Shown one piece after another: positions 26,161 to 34,938 of a stretch of 64,000 nt of DNA. A program made the translations under genes and the position numbers. The stretch's first letter is position 1. Each line of letters opens with the position of its first letter. Below the pieces are notes generated by a model. It made no database searches. It saw nothing but the letters and a program-made list of their open reading frames with translations, and was not told the origin of the DNA. The DNA lies in NCBI RefSeq assembly GCF_003008535.1, contig NZ_CP027666.1:1240001-1304000 (forward strand), given 5' to 3'. The stretch comes from Ottowia oryzae (GTDB lineage Bacteria > Pseudomonadota > Gammaproteobacteria > Burkholderiales > Burkholderiaceae_C).

Positions 26161-27485
26161 ACGCTGGCCCTCTCCAACGTCTGATCGATATCCCAAAGAA
26201 TGTCCTCCACGTCTTCAATACCCACAGACAGCCGCACCATGTCGGCGCTGACACCGGCGCGCGCCAGTTCATCGTCGTTCAGCTGGCGGTGGGTGGTCGA
26301 CGCGGGGTGGATCACCAGCGTCTTGGCGTCGCCGATGTTGGCCAGGTGGCTGAGGAATTCGCAGGCGTCGATGAAGCGCTCGCCCGCCGCCGCGCCGCCT
26401 TTCACGCCAAACGTCAGGATGCCCGAGGCGCCCGGGCGCCCGTCCACCGCGCGGAACTGCTTTTGCGCCAGCGCGTGGTAGGGCGAATCCGGCAGGCCGG
26501 GGTAGTTGACCCAGGCCACACGCGGGTGGTTTTGCAGGAACTGCGCCACCGCCAGCGCGTTGCGGCAGTGCTCGCGCATGCGCAGGTGCAGGGTTTCGCT
26601 GCCTTGCAGCAGCAGCCAAGCCGACAGGGGCGACAGCACGGCGCCGAAGGTGCGGTTGACTTCCATGCGCGCCTTCATCGTGTAGCCGAAGTCGCCAAAG
26701 GTCTCGTAGAACTTCACGCCGTGGTAGGCGGCGCTGGGCTCGGTCATCTCGGGGAATTGGCCGTTGTCCCACGGGAAGCGCCCCCCTTCCACCACCACGC
26801 CGCCCATGGTGGTGCCGTGCCCGCCGATGTACTTGGTGGCGCTGTGCGCCACGATGTCGGCGCCCAGATCCAGCGGGTTGCACAGGTAGGGGCTGGCCAC
26901 GGTGTTGTCGATCACCAGCGGCAGGCCGTGCGCGTGCGCCACGTCGGCCACGGCAGCGATGTCCAGCACGTTGACCAGCGGGTTGCCGATGGTTTCGCCG
27001 TACACGGCGCGCGTGTTGGGGCGGATGGCGGCGGCAAAATTCTCGGGCTTGGCCGGGTCGACAAAGGTGGTCTCGATGCCCAGGCGCCCAAAGCCCACGC
27101 CCAGCTGCCCCACGGTGCCGCCGTACAGCGTGCTGGCCGCCACGATGTGGTCGCCGTTTTTCAAGATGGCCAGCAGCGCGGTCATTTGCGCGGCCATGCC
27201 GCTGGCGCACGCCAGGGCGGCGCGGCCGTTTTCCAGCGCGGCGATGCGCTCTTCCAGCACCGCCACCGTGGGGTTGGAGATGCGGCTGTACACGTTGCCG
27301 AAGGTCTGCAGGTTGAACAGGCTGGCGGCGTGTTCGGCGTTGTCAAAGACGAAGCTGGTGCTTTGGTGGATGGGCGTGGCGCGCGCGCCGGTCACCGGGT
27401 CGGGCACGGCAGCGGCGTGCACGGCGCGCGTGGCAAAGCCATAGGCGCGGTCGCTGCCGGGCGGGGGTGGGGGGCTGTGGTTCAT
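26157..27485 (-). CDS. O-acetylhomoserine sulfhydrylase/aminocarboxypropyltransferase
   Basis: PLP enzyme that makes homocysteine from O-acetylhomoserine and sulphide in methionine synthesis. 442 residues, the length of MetY-type enzymes rather than shorter MetB/MetC. Family landmarks are GFATRAVHAA, PIHQSTSFVFD, the cofactor region CASGMAAQMTAL, YGGT, and the PLP-lysine motif HSATKYIGGHGTTMGG. The C-terminus has IGDAKTLVIHPASTTHRQL, typical of this group. The first residues (NHSPPPPPG) are low complexity. A copy of the dispersed repeat lies in the gap just upstream of the start. Confidence 0.93.
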   Translation of the reverse strand: MNHSPPPPPGSDRAYGFATRAVHAAAVPDPVTGARATPIHQSTSFVFDNAEHAASLFNLQTFGNVYSRISNPTVAVLEERIAALENGRAALACASGMAAQMTALLAILKNGDHIVAASTLYGGTVGQLGVGFGRLGIETTFVDPAKPENFAAAIRPNTRAVYGETIGNPLVNVLDIAAVADVAHAHGLPLVIDNTVASPYLCNPLDLGADIVAHSATKYIGGHGTTMGGVVVEGGRFPWDNGQFPEMTEPSAAYHGVKFYETFGDFGYTMKARMEVNRTFGAVLSPLSAWLLLQGSETLHLRMREHCRNALAVAQFLQNHPRVAWVNYPGLPDSPYHALAQKQFRAVDGRPGASGILTFGVKGGAAAGERFIDACEFLSHLANIGDAKTLVIHPASTTHRQLNDDELARAGVSADMVRLSVGIEDVEDILWDIDQTLERASV

Positions 27486-27489
27486 GGTG

Positions 27490-27544
27490 TTTTGGGCTGC
27501 CAGAGCAGGTGTGAACAGCGCGGGCAGCTATCAAAAATATAGTT
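27490..27544 (+). repeat. Dispersed two-hairpin repeat, copy 6
   Basis: TTTTGGGCTGCCAGAGC, spacer, AGCGCGGGCAGCTAT, CAAAAAT, ATAGTT. It fills the gap between the CoA-binding protein gene and the sulfhydrylase gene, 18 bp beyond the stop of the former. Confidence 0.85.
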
Positions 27545-27562
27545 AAACGCAGGCTGGCCGCA

Positions 27563-28078
27563 TCAGTAAGGCAGCACGGTGGGGCGTTTGGCCGAGATCA
27601 CCCGCGTGTTCACGCCCGCCCAGCCCAGGCCGCCGAAGAGGCGCGCGTGCTCGATCTTCACGCAGCGGTTCTGGATGACCTGCAGCCCGTCGGCTTCGGC
27701 GCGCTCTGCCGCGGCGTCGTTGAACACGCCCAGCTGCAGCCACAGGCAGCGCGCGGCGATGGCCACGGCCTCGTCGGCCAGCGGCGGGATGTCTTCGCTC
27801 TTGCGAAAGCAGTCCACCATGTCGATGCGCCCGCCCTCGGCGCGCACGGCGGCATCGGCCTCATGCAGCGTGGCGTACGCGCGTTCGCCCAGGATGCTGC
27901 CGCCTTCGCGCGCCACCAGCGGGTTGACGGGCACGATGCGGTAGCCGTGCGCCTGCATGTACTTGGCGGCAAAGTAGCTGGGCCGGTGCCATTGCGGCGA
28001 CAGGCCCACCACGGCCAGGGTGCGGCAGCGGGTCAGTACGTCGCGCAGCGTGCTGATGGTGTCGGGGGTTTGGGGCAT
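27563..28078 (-). CDS. CoA-binding-domain protein (YccU-like)
   Basis: 171 residues. A Rossmann-type CoA-binding domain covers most of the protein: TLAVVGLSPQWHRPSYFAAK at the start, then GYRIVPVNP, and WLQLGVFNDAAAERAEADGL near the end. Related proteins (E. coli YccU) resemble the CoA-binding part of succinyl-CoA ligase but lack the catalytic subunits; the function is unknown. It ends 77 bp before the sulfhydrylase start and may be cotranscribed with it. Confidence 0.88.
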   Translation of the reverse strand: MPQTPDTISTLRDVLTRCRTLAVVGLSPQWHRPSYFAAKYMQAHGYRIVPVNPLVAREGGSILGERAYATLHEADAAVRAEGGRIDMVDCFRKSEDIPPLADEAVAIAARCLWLQLGVFNDAAAERAEADGLQVIQNRCVKIEHARLFGGLGWAGVNTRVISAKRPTVLPY

Positions 28079-28117
28079 GGGCGGATTGTCGGTGGGGGGG
28101 GTGAGGCCGGGCGCGGC

Positions 28118-29203
28118 TCAGGCCGCTGGCTGGCAGAAGCCTTCGGTCGCTTCGCGGCTGCCGTCGTCAAACACCAGCGTGCGTTCAGGCCATTGCAGCG
28201 CGGCCAGCTTGAATTCGCGCGTGAGCGGCGCGTGCCGCTGGCGCGCCTGCCAGCGCCCGCCCACGGAATAGTCCACGCAGAACACGTTGGCGCGCTGGCC
28301 GTGCCAGGCCAGCGGCGGCACGTGGGCGAACACGTCTTCGTCGGGCAGGGCGGCGCGCGCGCTTTCGGCGGTGCGCTCGTCCGGGTAGCGGCGGCGCCAG
28401 TAGTGGCCGACGACCACGGGCAAGGCGTCGGTGTAGTCGTTCCACCAGGTCACGCGCTCGACAAAGCGCCACTTGCCGCCCGCAAAGAACGGCGTGGTGC
28501 CGCGCTGCTCTACGCCAGAAGTCAGCACCTTCAGCGGGTTCAGCATCTGCTTGTTGACCTCGTTTTCGGCGTGCGCGGGCATGAAGGGCGGCTGCTCGGC
28601 GGGCGATTCCAGATCGCCGCCCCAGCGCGCCAGCTCATCGTGCATGCGCTGGGCGATGTGGGTCTGGCGGCCTTTTTCGCGCGCCGCTTCTTCCCAAGCG
28701 TCGTAGGCGCTGATGAGCTGGCCGGACTGCAACGGGCGCACGGCGTCGATTGCGGGCGCCTGCCACGCGGCGTGCACCACGCGCAGGTCGGCTCGCTCCA
28801 GCGCCACCGGCCAGTGCGCGGCCACGGCTTGCAGCGCACCGCGCTCGGCCGCCGCGGCGCGGGCAAAGGGCGCGTACTTGGCCTGGTCGCGCTCGGCGCG
28901 TTCGTCAAAAAACCAGCCTGCGCCGTCCTTCGGGTCGCCCCGCATCAGGTTGATCTCATGGTTGCCGACCATCGCCTGCGCGTGGCCCGCCTGCACCAGG
29001 GCCTGAACCTGCCGCAGCACGGCGGGGCTGTCGGGGCCGCGGTCGCACAGGTCGCCCACGAAGACCAGGCGCCGGCCCTGCGCGTGGCGCCCATCGGCGT
29101 CGTAGCCCAGGTGGTTCAGCAGCGCGCGCAGGGCCTGCGCTTCACCGTGGACGTCGCCCACGATATCGATAGGCCCTTCAAACAGCGGCTGGATCAAGCC
29201 CAT
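28118..29203 (-). CDS. PPP-family phosphoesterase (serine/threonine phosphatase-like)
   Basis: 361 residues from the ATG at 29203 (MGLIQPLFEGPIDIVGDVHG), with GAGGAG upstream; the longer open frame is not supported. The metal-binding signatures of PPP phosphatases are complete: GDVHG (residues 17-21), GDLCDRGPDS and GNHEIN. Such enzymes dephosphorylate proteins or diadenosine polyphosphates. The C-terminal half (HVPPLAWHGQRANVFCVDYS, then VGGRWQARQRH) is less familiar, so the substrate is open. Divergent from the pat gene; 38 nt before the next gene on its strand. Confidence 0.87.
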   Translation of the reverse strand: MGLIQPLFEGPIDIVGDVHGEAQALRALLNHLGYDADGRHAQGRRLVFVGDLCDRGPDSPAVLRQVQALVQAGHAQAMVGNHEINLMRGDPKDGAGWFFDERAERDQAKYAPFARAAAAERGALQAVAAHWPVALERADLRVVHAAWQAPAIDAVRPLQSGQLISAYDAWEEAAREKGRQTHIAQRMHDELARWGGDLESPAEQPPFMPAHAENEVNKQMLNPLKVLTSGVEQRGTTPFFAGGKWRFVERVTWWNDYTDALPVVVGHYWRRRYPDERTAESARAALPDEDVFAHVPPLAWHGQRANVFCVDYSVGGRWQARQRHAPLTREFKLAALQWPERTLVFDDGSREATEGFCQPAA

Positions 29204-29487
29204 GGTGCTCCTCAGTGTGGTTTGGCAAGAAGGTGAGCGGCAGCGCCACCGGAGGGCGGCGCGCCTGCTTGGGATTTTCGGCGGATTGGCACCCGGCGTC
29301 GGGCTGCCTGCCCCAGCCGCGTGCAAGGCGCGCAAAGAGGGGGCGCCCGCGCGACATCGTCCGCCCCAGGCCGTGTAAGCCACCAGCCACGCCGCAGGGG
29401 TCAGGCTGAGGCAAGTCAACATGCCGGGGCGCGCTCATGCTACAACCGGTCGTTACCTGCGGCGCCTTCAACTCGCTCATCAGCACC

Positions 29488-32178
29488 ATGGACCAGCACT
29501 TCCTGACCCCGCTTTTCGAACCCCAGTCGATCGCCCTGTTCACCGGCCCGCAGGACGCGCCGGACGAGCAGACGCCGCAGGCGCGCGCGCTGCTGACCTA
29601 CCTGGCCGAACAGCCCTTCAAGGGCCGCGTGACCCCGCTGGACGTGCACACCACCGGCACCCTGGCCGACCTGGCGCAGGCGCGGGCCGATCTGGCCATC
29701 ATCGCCCTGCCAGACGACGAAATCGTGCCCGCGCTCGAGCTGGCTGGGCGCATCAAGGTGGGGGCGGCGCTGGTGCTGTCTGCCGGGGTGTCGCAGGCCA
29801 AGGCCAATGAGATGCACCGCGTGGCCAAGCGCCACGGCTTCTGGCTGCTGGGGCCCAACAGCTCGGGCTTTCAGCGGCCGCGCCAGCAGCTCAACGCCAG
29901 CACCATCGGGCCGCTGGCCGCGCAGGGGCAGCTGGCGCTGGTGTCGCAATCGGGCGCGCTGACGGCGTCGATCCTGGACTGGGCGCGGCAAACGCGCGTG
30001 GGCTTTTCCACGGTGATCACCCTGGGCGCGCACAGCCAGGTCACGCTGGCCGCCACGCTGGACTTCCTCGCCTCTGACCGGCACACGCAGGGCATCGTGG
30101 TCTACATGGAAGGCATTTCCAACGCGCGGCGCTTTACCAGCGCGCTGCGCGCGGCCGCCAATGCCAAGCCGGTGGTGGTGCTGAAGGCCGGGCGGCAGCA
30201 GGCGGGCAACGTCGCGGCGCAGACGCACTCGGGCGCCATCGTCGGCAGTGCGGAGGTGTTCGACGCCGTGCTGCGCCGCGCGGGGGCTGTGCGGGTGCGC
30301 TCGTTTGTCGAGCTGTTCTCGGCCGCCAAGTGCCTGGCTTCGCGCTACCGCCCGGTGGGGCCGCGCCTGGCCGTCATCACCAACGGCGGCGGCCCGGGCG
30401 TGCTGGCCGCCGACTGGATCAGCGAGCTGGGGCTGAAGCTGGGCGTGCTGTCCGAGGACACGCGCCGCACCCTGGTGCCCCTGCTGCCGCACAGCGCGTC
30501 GCTGAACGACCTGGTGGATCTGAGCGAAGACGCCACGCCCGAGCAGTTTCGCGCCGCGCTGGAGGCGGCGTCGAAAGACCGCGCCATCGACGGCGTGCTG
30601 GTGCTGTATTCGCCCAAGTTCGGCGGCGACGCCAACGCCGTTGCGCAGCAGCTGATCGAGCTGAAGCCCCGCATGAGCAAGCCGCTGGTGGCCTGCTGGC
30701 TGGGCGATGCCAGCGTGGCCGCCGCGCGCCATGCGCTCAGCGATGCGCAAATCCCCAGTTTTCGCACGCCCGAGGCGGCGGTGGGCGCCTTCGGCAACAT
30801 CGCCAGCTTCTACCAAAACCAGCAGATGCTGCACCAGACGCCGCCGCCGCTGTCCGACTTGGCGGCGCCCGACGTGGAAGGCGCGCGCCTGCTGATCGAA
30901 AGCGCGCTGGCCGACCGCCGCACCGTGCTGACCGAGATGGAATCCAAGGCGCTGCTGGCAGCGTTTCACGTGCCCGTCACGCAGACGCTGCTGGCGCGCA
31001 GCCCCACCGAGGCGATGATGATCGCCTCGCAAATCGGCTTTCCGGTGGCGCTGAAGATCGATTCGCCCGACATCCCGCACAAGAGCGACGTGGGCGGCGT
31101 GGCCCTGAACGTGATGAACGCCACCGCCGTGCGCGACATCTACCAGGACATGATGGAAGCCGTGCGCGCCAAGCAACCCGACGCGCGCATCAATGGGCTG
31201 ACGGTACAGGCCATGGCGCGCAAGAAGCGCGGGCGCGAGCTGTACATCGGCGTGGTCACCGACGACCCGTTCGGCCCCGTGATCACCTTTGGCGGGGGCG
31301 GCACCATGATCGAGCTGCTGAACGACCACGCGATGGAGCTGCCCCCGCTGAACCAGTTTTTGGCGCGTCGCCTGATCGAGCGGTCGCGCGTGGTGGAAAC
31401 CCTCAAGGCCTGGCGCGGCGCGCCCGAGGTGGACATGGCCGCGCTGGAGCGCGTGCTGCTGCGCGTGTCCGAAATGGTGTGCGAGCTGCCGCAGCTGCGC
31501 GAGATGGACATCAACCCCATCATCGTGGACGAGCAGGGCGCCGTGGCGGTGGATGCGCGCATCGTCATCGGCGCGGCGGCGCAGACGGCGCCGGGCCGCT
31601 CTGGCCGCTACGGGCACCTGGCCATCCTGCCGTACCCGGCGCGCTTCGAGCAGGAATGGCCGCTGCGCGGCGGCGGCGAATACGTGGTGCGCCCCATCCA
31701 CCCCGACGACGCGCAGATGCTGCAGGAGTTCACCAAGAGCCTGTCGCCCGAAAGCCGCTATTTCCGCTTTGTGTCGAACATGGCCGAGCTGCCCGCGTCG
31801 ATGCTGTCGCGCTTCACGCTGATCGACTACGACCGCGAAATGGCGCTGTGCGCCGTGGCCGAGTCGGAGGTGGTGGGAGACGACGGGCACAAGCACAAGA
31901 AGCACCGCATCGTGGGCGTGTCGCGCTACATCACCAACCCCGACCAGACCAGCTGCGAGTTTTCTCTGGTGGTGGCCGACGCCTACGCGGGCCAGGGCCT
32001 GGGCACGCGCCTGATGCTGAGCATCATGGACGTCGCCCGCGAAAAAGGCCTGCAGGAAATCATCGGCCTGGTGCTGACGCACAACAACGGCATGCTCAAA
32101 CTGATGCGCAGCCTGGGCTTTGAGACCAAGGCGTACCCAGAAGACCCGGATTTCAGGTTGGTGACGCACGCGCTGTGA
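29488..32178 (+). CDS. Pat-type protein acetyltransferase (NDP-forming acyl-CoA ligase fused to GNAT)
   Basis: 896 residues from the ATG at 29488; the upstream in-frame start lacks support. The domain order matches Pat/YfiQ (886 residues in E. coli): CoA-binding Rossmann domain (about 10-140), succinyl-CoA-ligase-like domains (150-460, with THSGAIVGSAEVFDA), an ATP-grasp domain (about 475-700, with SPDIPHKSDVGGVALNV) and a C-terminal GNAT domain (about 735-890, with YAGQGLGTRLMLSIMDVA as acetyl-CoA binding loop). Pat enzymes acetylate lysines of metabolic proteins such as acetyl-CoA synthetase. An acetate transporter (actP) lies further along in the window, but no acs is visible. Confidence 0.92.
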   Translation: MDQHFLTPLFEPQSIALFTGPQDAPDEQTPQARALLTYLAEQPFKGRVTPLDVHTTGTLADLAQARADLAIIALPDDEIVPALELAGRIKVGAALVLSAGVSQAKANEMHRVAKRHGFWLLGPNSSGFQRPRQQLNASTIGPLAAQGQLALVSQSGALTASILDWARQTRVGFSTVITLGAHSQVTLAATLDFLASDRHTQGIVVYMEGISNARRFTSALRAAANAKPVVVLKAGRQQAGNVAAQTHSGAIVGSAEVFDAVLRRAGAVRVRSFVELFSAAKCLASRYRPVGPRLAVITNGGGPGVLAADWISELGLKLGVLSEDTRRTLVPLLPHSASLNDLVDLSEDATPEQFRAALEAASKDRAIDGVLVLYSPKFGGDANAVAQQLIELKPRMSKPLVACWLGDASVAAARHALSDAQIPSFRTPEAAVGAFGNIASFYQNQQMLHQTPPPLSDLAAPDVEGARLLIESALADRRTVLTEMESKALLAAFHVPVTQTLLARSPTEAMMIASQIGFPVALKIDSPDIPHKSDVGGVALNVMNATAVRDIYQDMMEAVRAKQPDARINGLTVQAMARKKRGRELYIGVVTDDPFGPVITFGGGGTMIELLNDHAMELPPLNQFLARRLIERSRVVETLKAWRGAPEVDMAALERVLLRVSEMVCELPQLREMDINPIIVDEQGAVAVDARIVIGAAAQTAPGRSGRYGHLAILPYPARFEQEWPLRGGGEYVVRPIHPDDAQMLQEFTKSLSPESRYFRFVSNMAELPASMLSRFTLIDYDREMALCAVAESEVVGDDGHKHKKHRIVGVSRYITNPDQTSCEFSLVVADAYAGQGLGTRLMLSIMDVAREKGLQEIIGLVLTHNNGMLKLMRSLGFETKAYPEDPDFRLVTHAL

Positions 32179-32248
32179 GCAGGGGCGCGCCCGGCCTGTG
32201 CGCTACGGCCAATTCGAGTTGGCACGCCAAGCTTGCATGAAAGCTGTT

Positions 32249-32315
32249 TGCTATCGATTGCGTAGCTGGTGGCGCGCACGGTATAAGCGCCAGAGGCCGA
32301 TTTGAATTGAATTCA
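32249..32315 (-). repeat. Dispersed two-hairpin repeat, copy 7
   Basis: Reverse orientation. Read on the minus strand: AATTCAAATCGGCCTCTGGC, GC, spacer, GCGCCACCAGCTAC, GCAATCG, ATAGCA. The left arm is one of the best matches to the consensus. Confidence 0.9.
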
Positions 32316-32422
32316 TTCACGCCGAGCCGTAGCCAGTAGACCATTCGGCAGGCGATCGCCGCGCGAGTAACTTCGTGCGTGCATGAGGCGTTGACACGGA
32401 AGGCCCGCAGCGCGGCGAGCCC

Positions 32423-32462
32423 AAAAAAAAGCGCACGCACCGCAATCGGTGCGCGCGCTTTC
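32423..32462 (-). terminator. Rho-independent terminator of ggt
   Basis: Stem of 14 pairs with one mismatch around loop CAAT: CGCACCG (32436-32442) pairs with CGGTGCG (32447-32453), extended outward by AAAGCGC/GCGCTTT. A run of nine As gives the U tail on the minus strand. Confidence 0.88.
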
Positions 32463-32484
32463 GCCCGGTGCGCCGGCAGGCGCC

Positions 32485-34449
32485 TTACATAGCCCCGTCG
32501 CCGAGGATGATGCCTTCGCGCCGTGGATCAACACCGCCTTCCAGCATCATGGCGCCGTTTTTCTTCACGCGCATGATCGTGGAGATACCACTGGACTGCG
32601 CCGAGGTGGACACCGTGTGCCCTTTGGCCTTGAGCCCCGCGACCAGGGCCGTCAGGTCGAGTGTCGTGTTGGCGCCGTCCACGTTGGTGGTCACGCTGTT
32701 GCTGGCGCCAAAGTCCACCAGCGAGGTGGCTTGTTGCGCGTCCAGGCCCCAGTCCAGAGCGCCCACCACGGTTTTGAGCACGTACTGAATGATGGTGCCG
32801 CCGCCGGGCGAGCCGGTGGCCATCAGGAAGTCGCCCGGCTGGGTGCCGCGAAACACCAGCGTGGGCGCCATCGTGCTGCGTGGGCGCTTGCCGCCCGCCA
32901 CGGCGTTGGCCACGGCGTTGCCGGCGCCGTCGACCGGCTGCGACGAAAAGTCCGTCAGCTGGTTGGTCAGCAGGAAGCCATCCACCATGTGGAACGAGCC
33001 CATGCTGGATTCCACCGTCGAGGTCATCGACACCACGTTGCCATAGGCATCCACGATCGAGAGGTGCGTGGTGCCGTGCTCTTCCGACTTGCCCACGCCA
33101 GCGGCGGGCGTGCCGAAGTCGCCCGCGCTGGCCGTGCCCATGGATTTGTCGGGCGAGATCAGCGAAGCGCGCAGCTTGAGGTAGTCGGGGCTCAGCATCG
33201 ACGCCACGCCCTTGCCAGGCAAGGCCACGAAGTCGGTGTCGGCCACGTACAGGTCGCGGTCGGCGTAGGCCAGGCGTTCGGCCTCCGACACCAGGTGCAC
33301 GCCCATCACGGAAGGAATGCCGCCCTCGTTGCTGGGGTTGGTGGGGCCGTAGGCGCCCAGGTTGAAGTTGCCCAGAATGCCCAGCGCCTGGGCGATGGCA
33401 ATGCCGCCGGAAGAGGGTGGCGCCATCGTGCACACGTGGTAGCTGCCGCGGTAGGTGCTGCAAACGGGCTCGCGCTTCTTGGCCTGGTAGGCGGCCAGGT
33501 CTTGCAGCGTCATCAGGCTGGGCGTGATCGGCGTTTTGGCGGGATCGTCACCCACCGACTGCGCCGCCTTGGCGACGATGTTCTTGGCCAGCTCGCCCGT
33601 GTAGAGCGCGTCGGCGCCCTGGTCGGCGAGGATGCGCAGCGTGCGCGCATAGGGCGCGTTGGTCATGGTTTCGCCAGCGGCGCGCGGCGTGCCGTCGCTG
33701 TGGAAATAGGTGGCCATGGCATTGGCGTCCAGCGCCAGGCTGCTGGCGTTGCTGCTGATGGCGCCACCAAGCCGCGCGGGAATCAGAAAGCCCTTGTCCG
33801 CCAGGTTGATGCCTTCGTCGAACAGCTTGTTCCAGGCCAGTTTGCCGTGTTCGTTGTGGGCCAGATCCAGCATCCGCATCACGCCGGGCACGCCAATCGA
33901 CCGGCCGCTGCGGCGCGCTGAAGGCACCGGAGTGGCAGAGCCTTGCGTCTGCTGATCTTGGCGCACGAGGTAGTAGCCCGTGGCGGCGGCAGGCGCCGTT
34001 TCGCGCCCGTCGTACGCGGTGATCTTCTGCGTTTTGGCGTCGTAATACATCATGAACGCGCTGCCCGCGATGGTGCTGGACTGCGGCTCCACCAAGCCCA
34101 GAACGGCCTGGACGGCCACGGCCGCGTCGGCAGCGGTGCCACCGGCCTTCAGCACTTCGCAACCGGCCTTCGAAGCCAGCGGCGTATTCGCCACCACCAT
34201 GTAGCTGTTCGAATATTTGGCTTTGTAGCCCAGCCGGTAGCCGGACGCGGCCTCGGGCGCAGCCGGGTCGCCCGCCAGCCCCGAACCCACGGTCACGCTG
34301 CTGCCATTGCTGGCCAACACCTGGCAACTGTTCGGGTTGGTGTCAACGATCAGGTCGCTGGCGTTGTCGTCGTTGCCAGAGCCGCCGCAGCTGGCCAGCA
34401 AGGCGGCCAGGGCGATGGGAGCTAGGTGTTTGATAGCAATCGGGTTCAA
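32485..34449 (-). CDS. ggt: Gamma-glutamyltransferase, lipoprotein form
   Basis: Cleaves and transfers gamma-glutamyl groups, chiefly from glutathione, outside the cytoplasm. 654 residues. The N-terminus (IALAALLASCGGSG) has a lipobox ending in Cys, so the precursor is probably lipid-anchored instead of free periplasmic as in E. coli. The autoprocessing nucleophile is the first Thr of GTTHLSIVD (around residue 460), which would split large and small subunits. The substrate-binding motif MAPPSSGGIAIAQALGILGN is present. The C-terminus has ATGSPGGGTIIQ. The 5' end of the gene overlaps a possible half-copy of the dispersed repeat. Confidence 0.93.
   Translation of the reverse strand: MNPIAIKHLAPIALAALLASCGGSGNDDNASDLIVDTNPNSCQVLASNGSSVTVGSGLAGDPAAPEAASGYRLGYKAKYSNSYMVVANTPLASKAGCEVLKAGGTAADAAVAVQAVLGLVEPQSSTIAGSAFMMYYDAKTQKITAYDGRETAPAAATGYYLVRQDQQTQGSATPVPSARRSGRSIGVPGVMRMLDLAHNEHGKLAWNKLFDEGINLADKGFLIPARLGGAISSNASSLALDANAMATYFHSDGTPRAAGETMTNAPYARTLRILADQGADALYTGELAKNIVAKAAQSVGDDPAKTPITPSLMTLQDLAAYQAKKREPVCSTYRGSYHVCTMAPPSSGGIAIAQALGILGNFNLGAYGPTNPSNEGGIPSVMGVHLVSEAERLAYADRDLYVADTDFVALPGKGVASMLSPDYLKLRASLISPDKSMGTASAGDFGTPAAGVGKSEEHGTTHLSIVDAYGNVVSMTSTVESSMGSFHMVDGFLLTNQLTDFSSQPVDGAGNAVANAVAGGKRPRSTMAPTLVFRGTQPGDFLMATGSPGGGTIIQYVLKTVVGALDWGLDAQQATSLVDFGASNSVTTNVDGANTTLDLTALVAGLKAKGHTVSTSAQSSGISTIMRVKKNGAMMLEGGVDPRREGIILGDGAM
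34401..34440 (+). repeat. Possible partial copy of the dispersed repeat (5' end of ggt)
   Basis: GGAGCTAG, GTGTTTG, ATAGCA matches the right-hand hairpin of the element with the correct 7-nt loop. The left half is barely recognisable. It lies in the ggt signal-peptide region and could be chance. Confidence 0.35.
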
Positions 34450-34938
34450 AGCGGAGATCCTTTTTCTGGGGCGAACAAAAACACTTCGATGGTAGCCAAG
34501 CCAAGCCGTTGGTTACGCAAGTTTCAGGCCCGCTGGCGATGCGCTGACGGTGCGACCGGTTGGTGCAGGGCGCAGCACCCGCCTGGTGCGCTGGCCCGCG
34601 CCCATTCGGTGCGCCCTCGGCACTGCAGTGCTGAGGGGCATGGCGTGTGCGATGTGCGTCAGCCGCGTCTGTCGGGCCTCGTTGGCGATGTTCGCGCTCC
34701 GTCCCGCGTTGCATCGCGCCGCCGCACGAGGCGCTGCTTCGCGTGGCCTGGGCGGCATCGTCCTGGGCACCTCTGGCCGAAGCCGATCTGGCGGCGTGCC
34801 TGGGCTGCGGTCACTTGCAGGGATTGCCAAAGAAATCGGCCGCCAGCGCACGTGCGTAGGGCGCTGGCAGCTATTATTCTTGATGATTCTCCGCCCGGCG
34901 GAAGAGCTGGCAGAACCAGCAGGCACGCCGTAAGGTGC
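34450..34938. other. 489-bp gap between ggt and the araC-type gene
   Basis: No convincing gene: open frames exist on both strands, but none has recognisable protein features. One dispersed repeat (34831-34887) lies at the regulator end. The region may contain the remains of a lost gene; a short LAEADLAACLGCG-like run near 34770-34815 is the only protein-like hint. Confidence 0.5.
34831..34887 (+). repeat. Dispersed two-hairpin repeat, copy 9
   Basis: AAATCGGCCGCCAGCGC, spacer ACGTGCGTAG, GGCGCTGGCAGCTAT, TATTCTT, GATGAT. It lies 51 bp past the stop of the araC-type gene (minus strand). Confidence 0.88.

Larger units (their letters stand above)
32179..32484. other. 306-bp gap between pat and ggt
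   Basis: Convergent genes on either side. The gap holds one dispersed repeat (32249-32315) and a terminator serving ggt (32423-32462). I see no gene. Confidence 0.7.

Noticed and set aside
29204..29487. N-terminal extensions of the PPP phosphatase and Pat genes into their shared gap
   Set aside because: Both open frames extend outward, but family N-termini and the GAGGAG site support the inner starts; the gap is promoter DNA.
34550..34933. A 127-codon plus-strand frame in the 489-bp gap
   Set aside because: No ribosome-binding site, no domain, and its end is made of repeat copy 9. Treated as non-coding or remnant.
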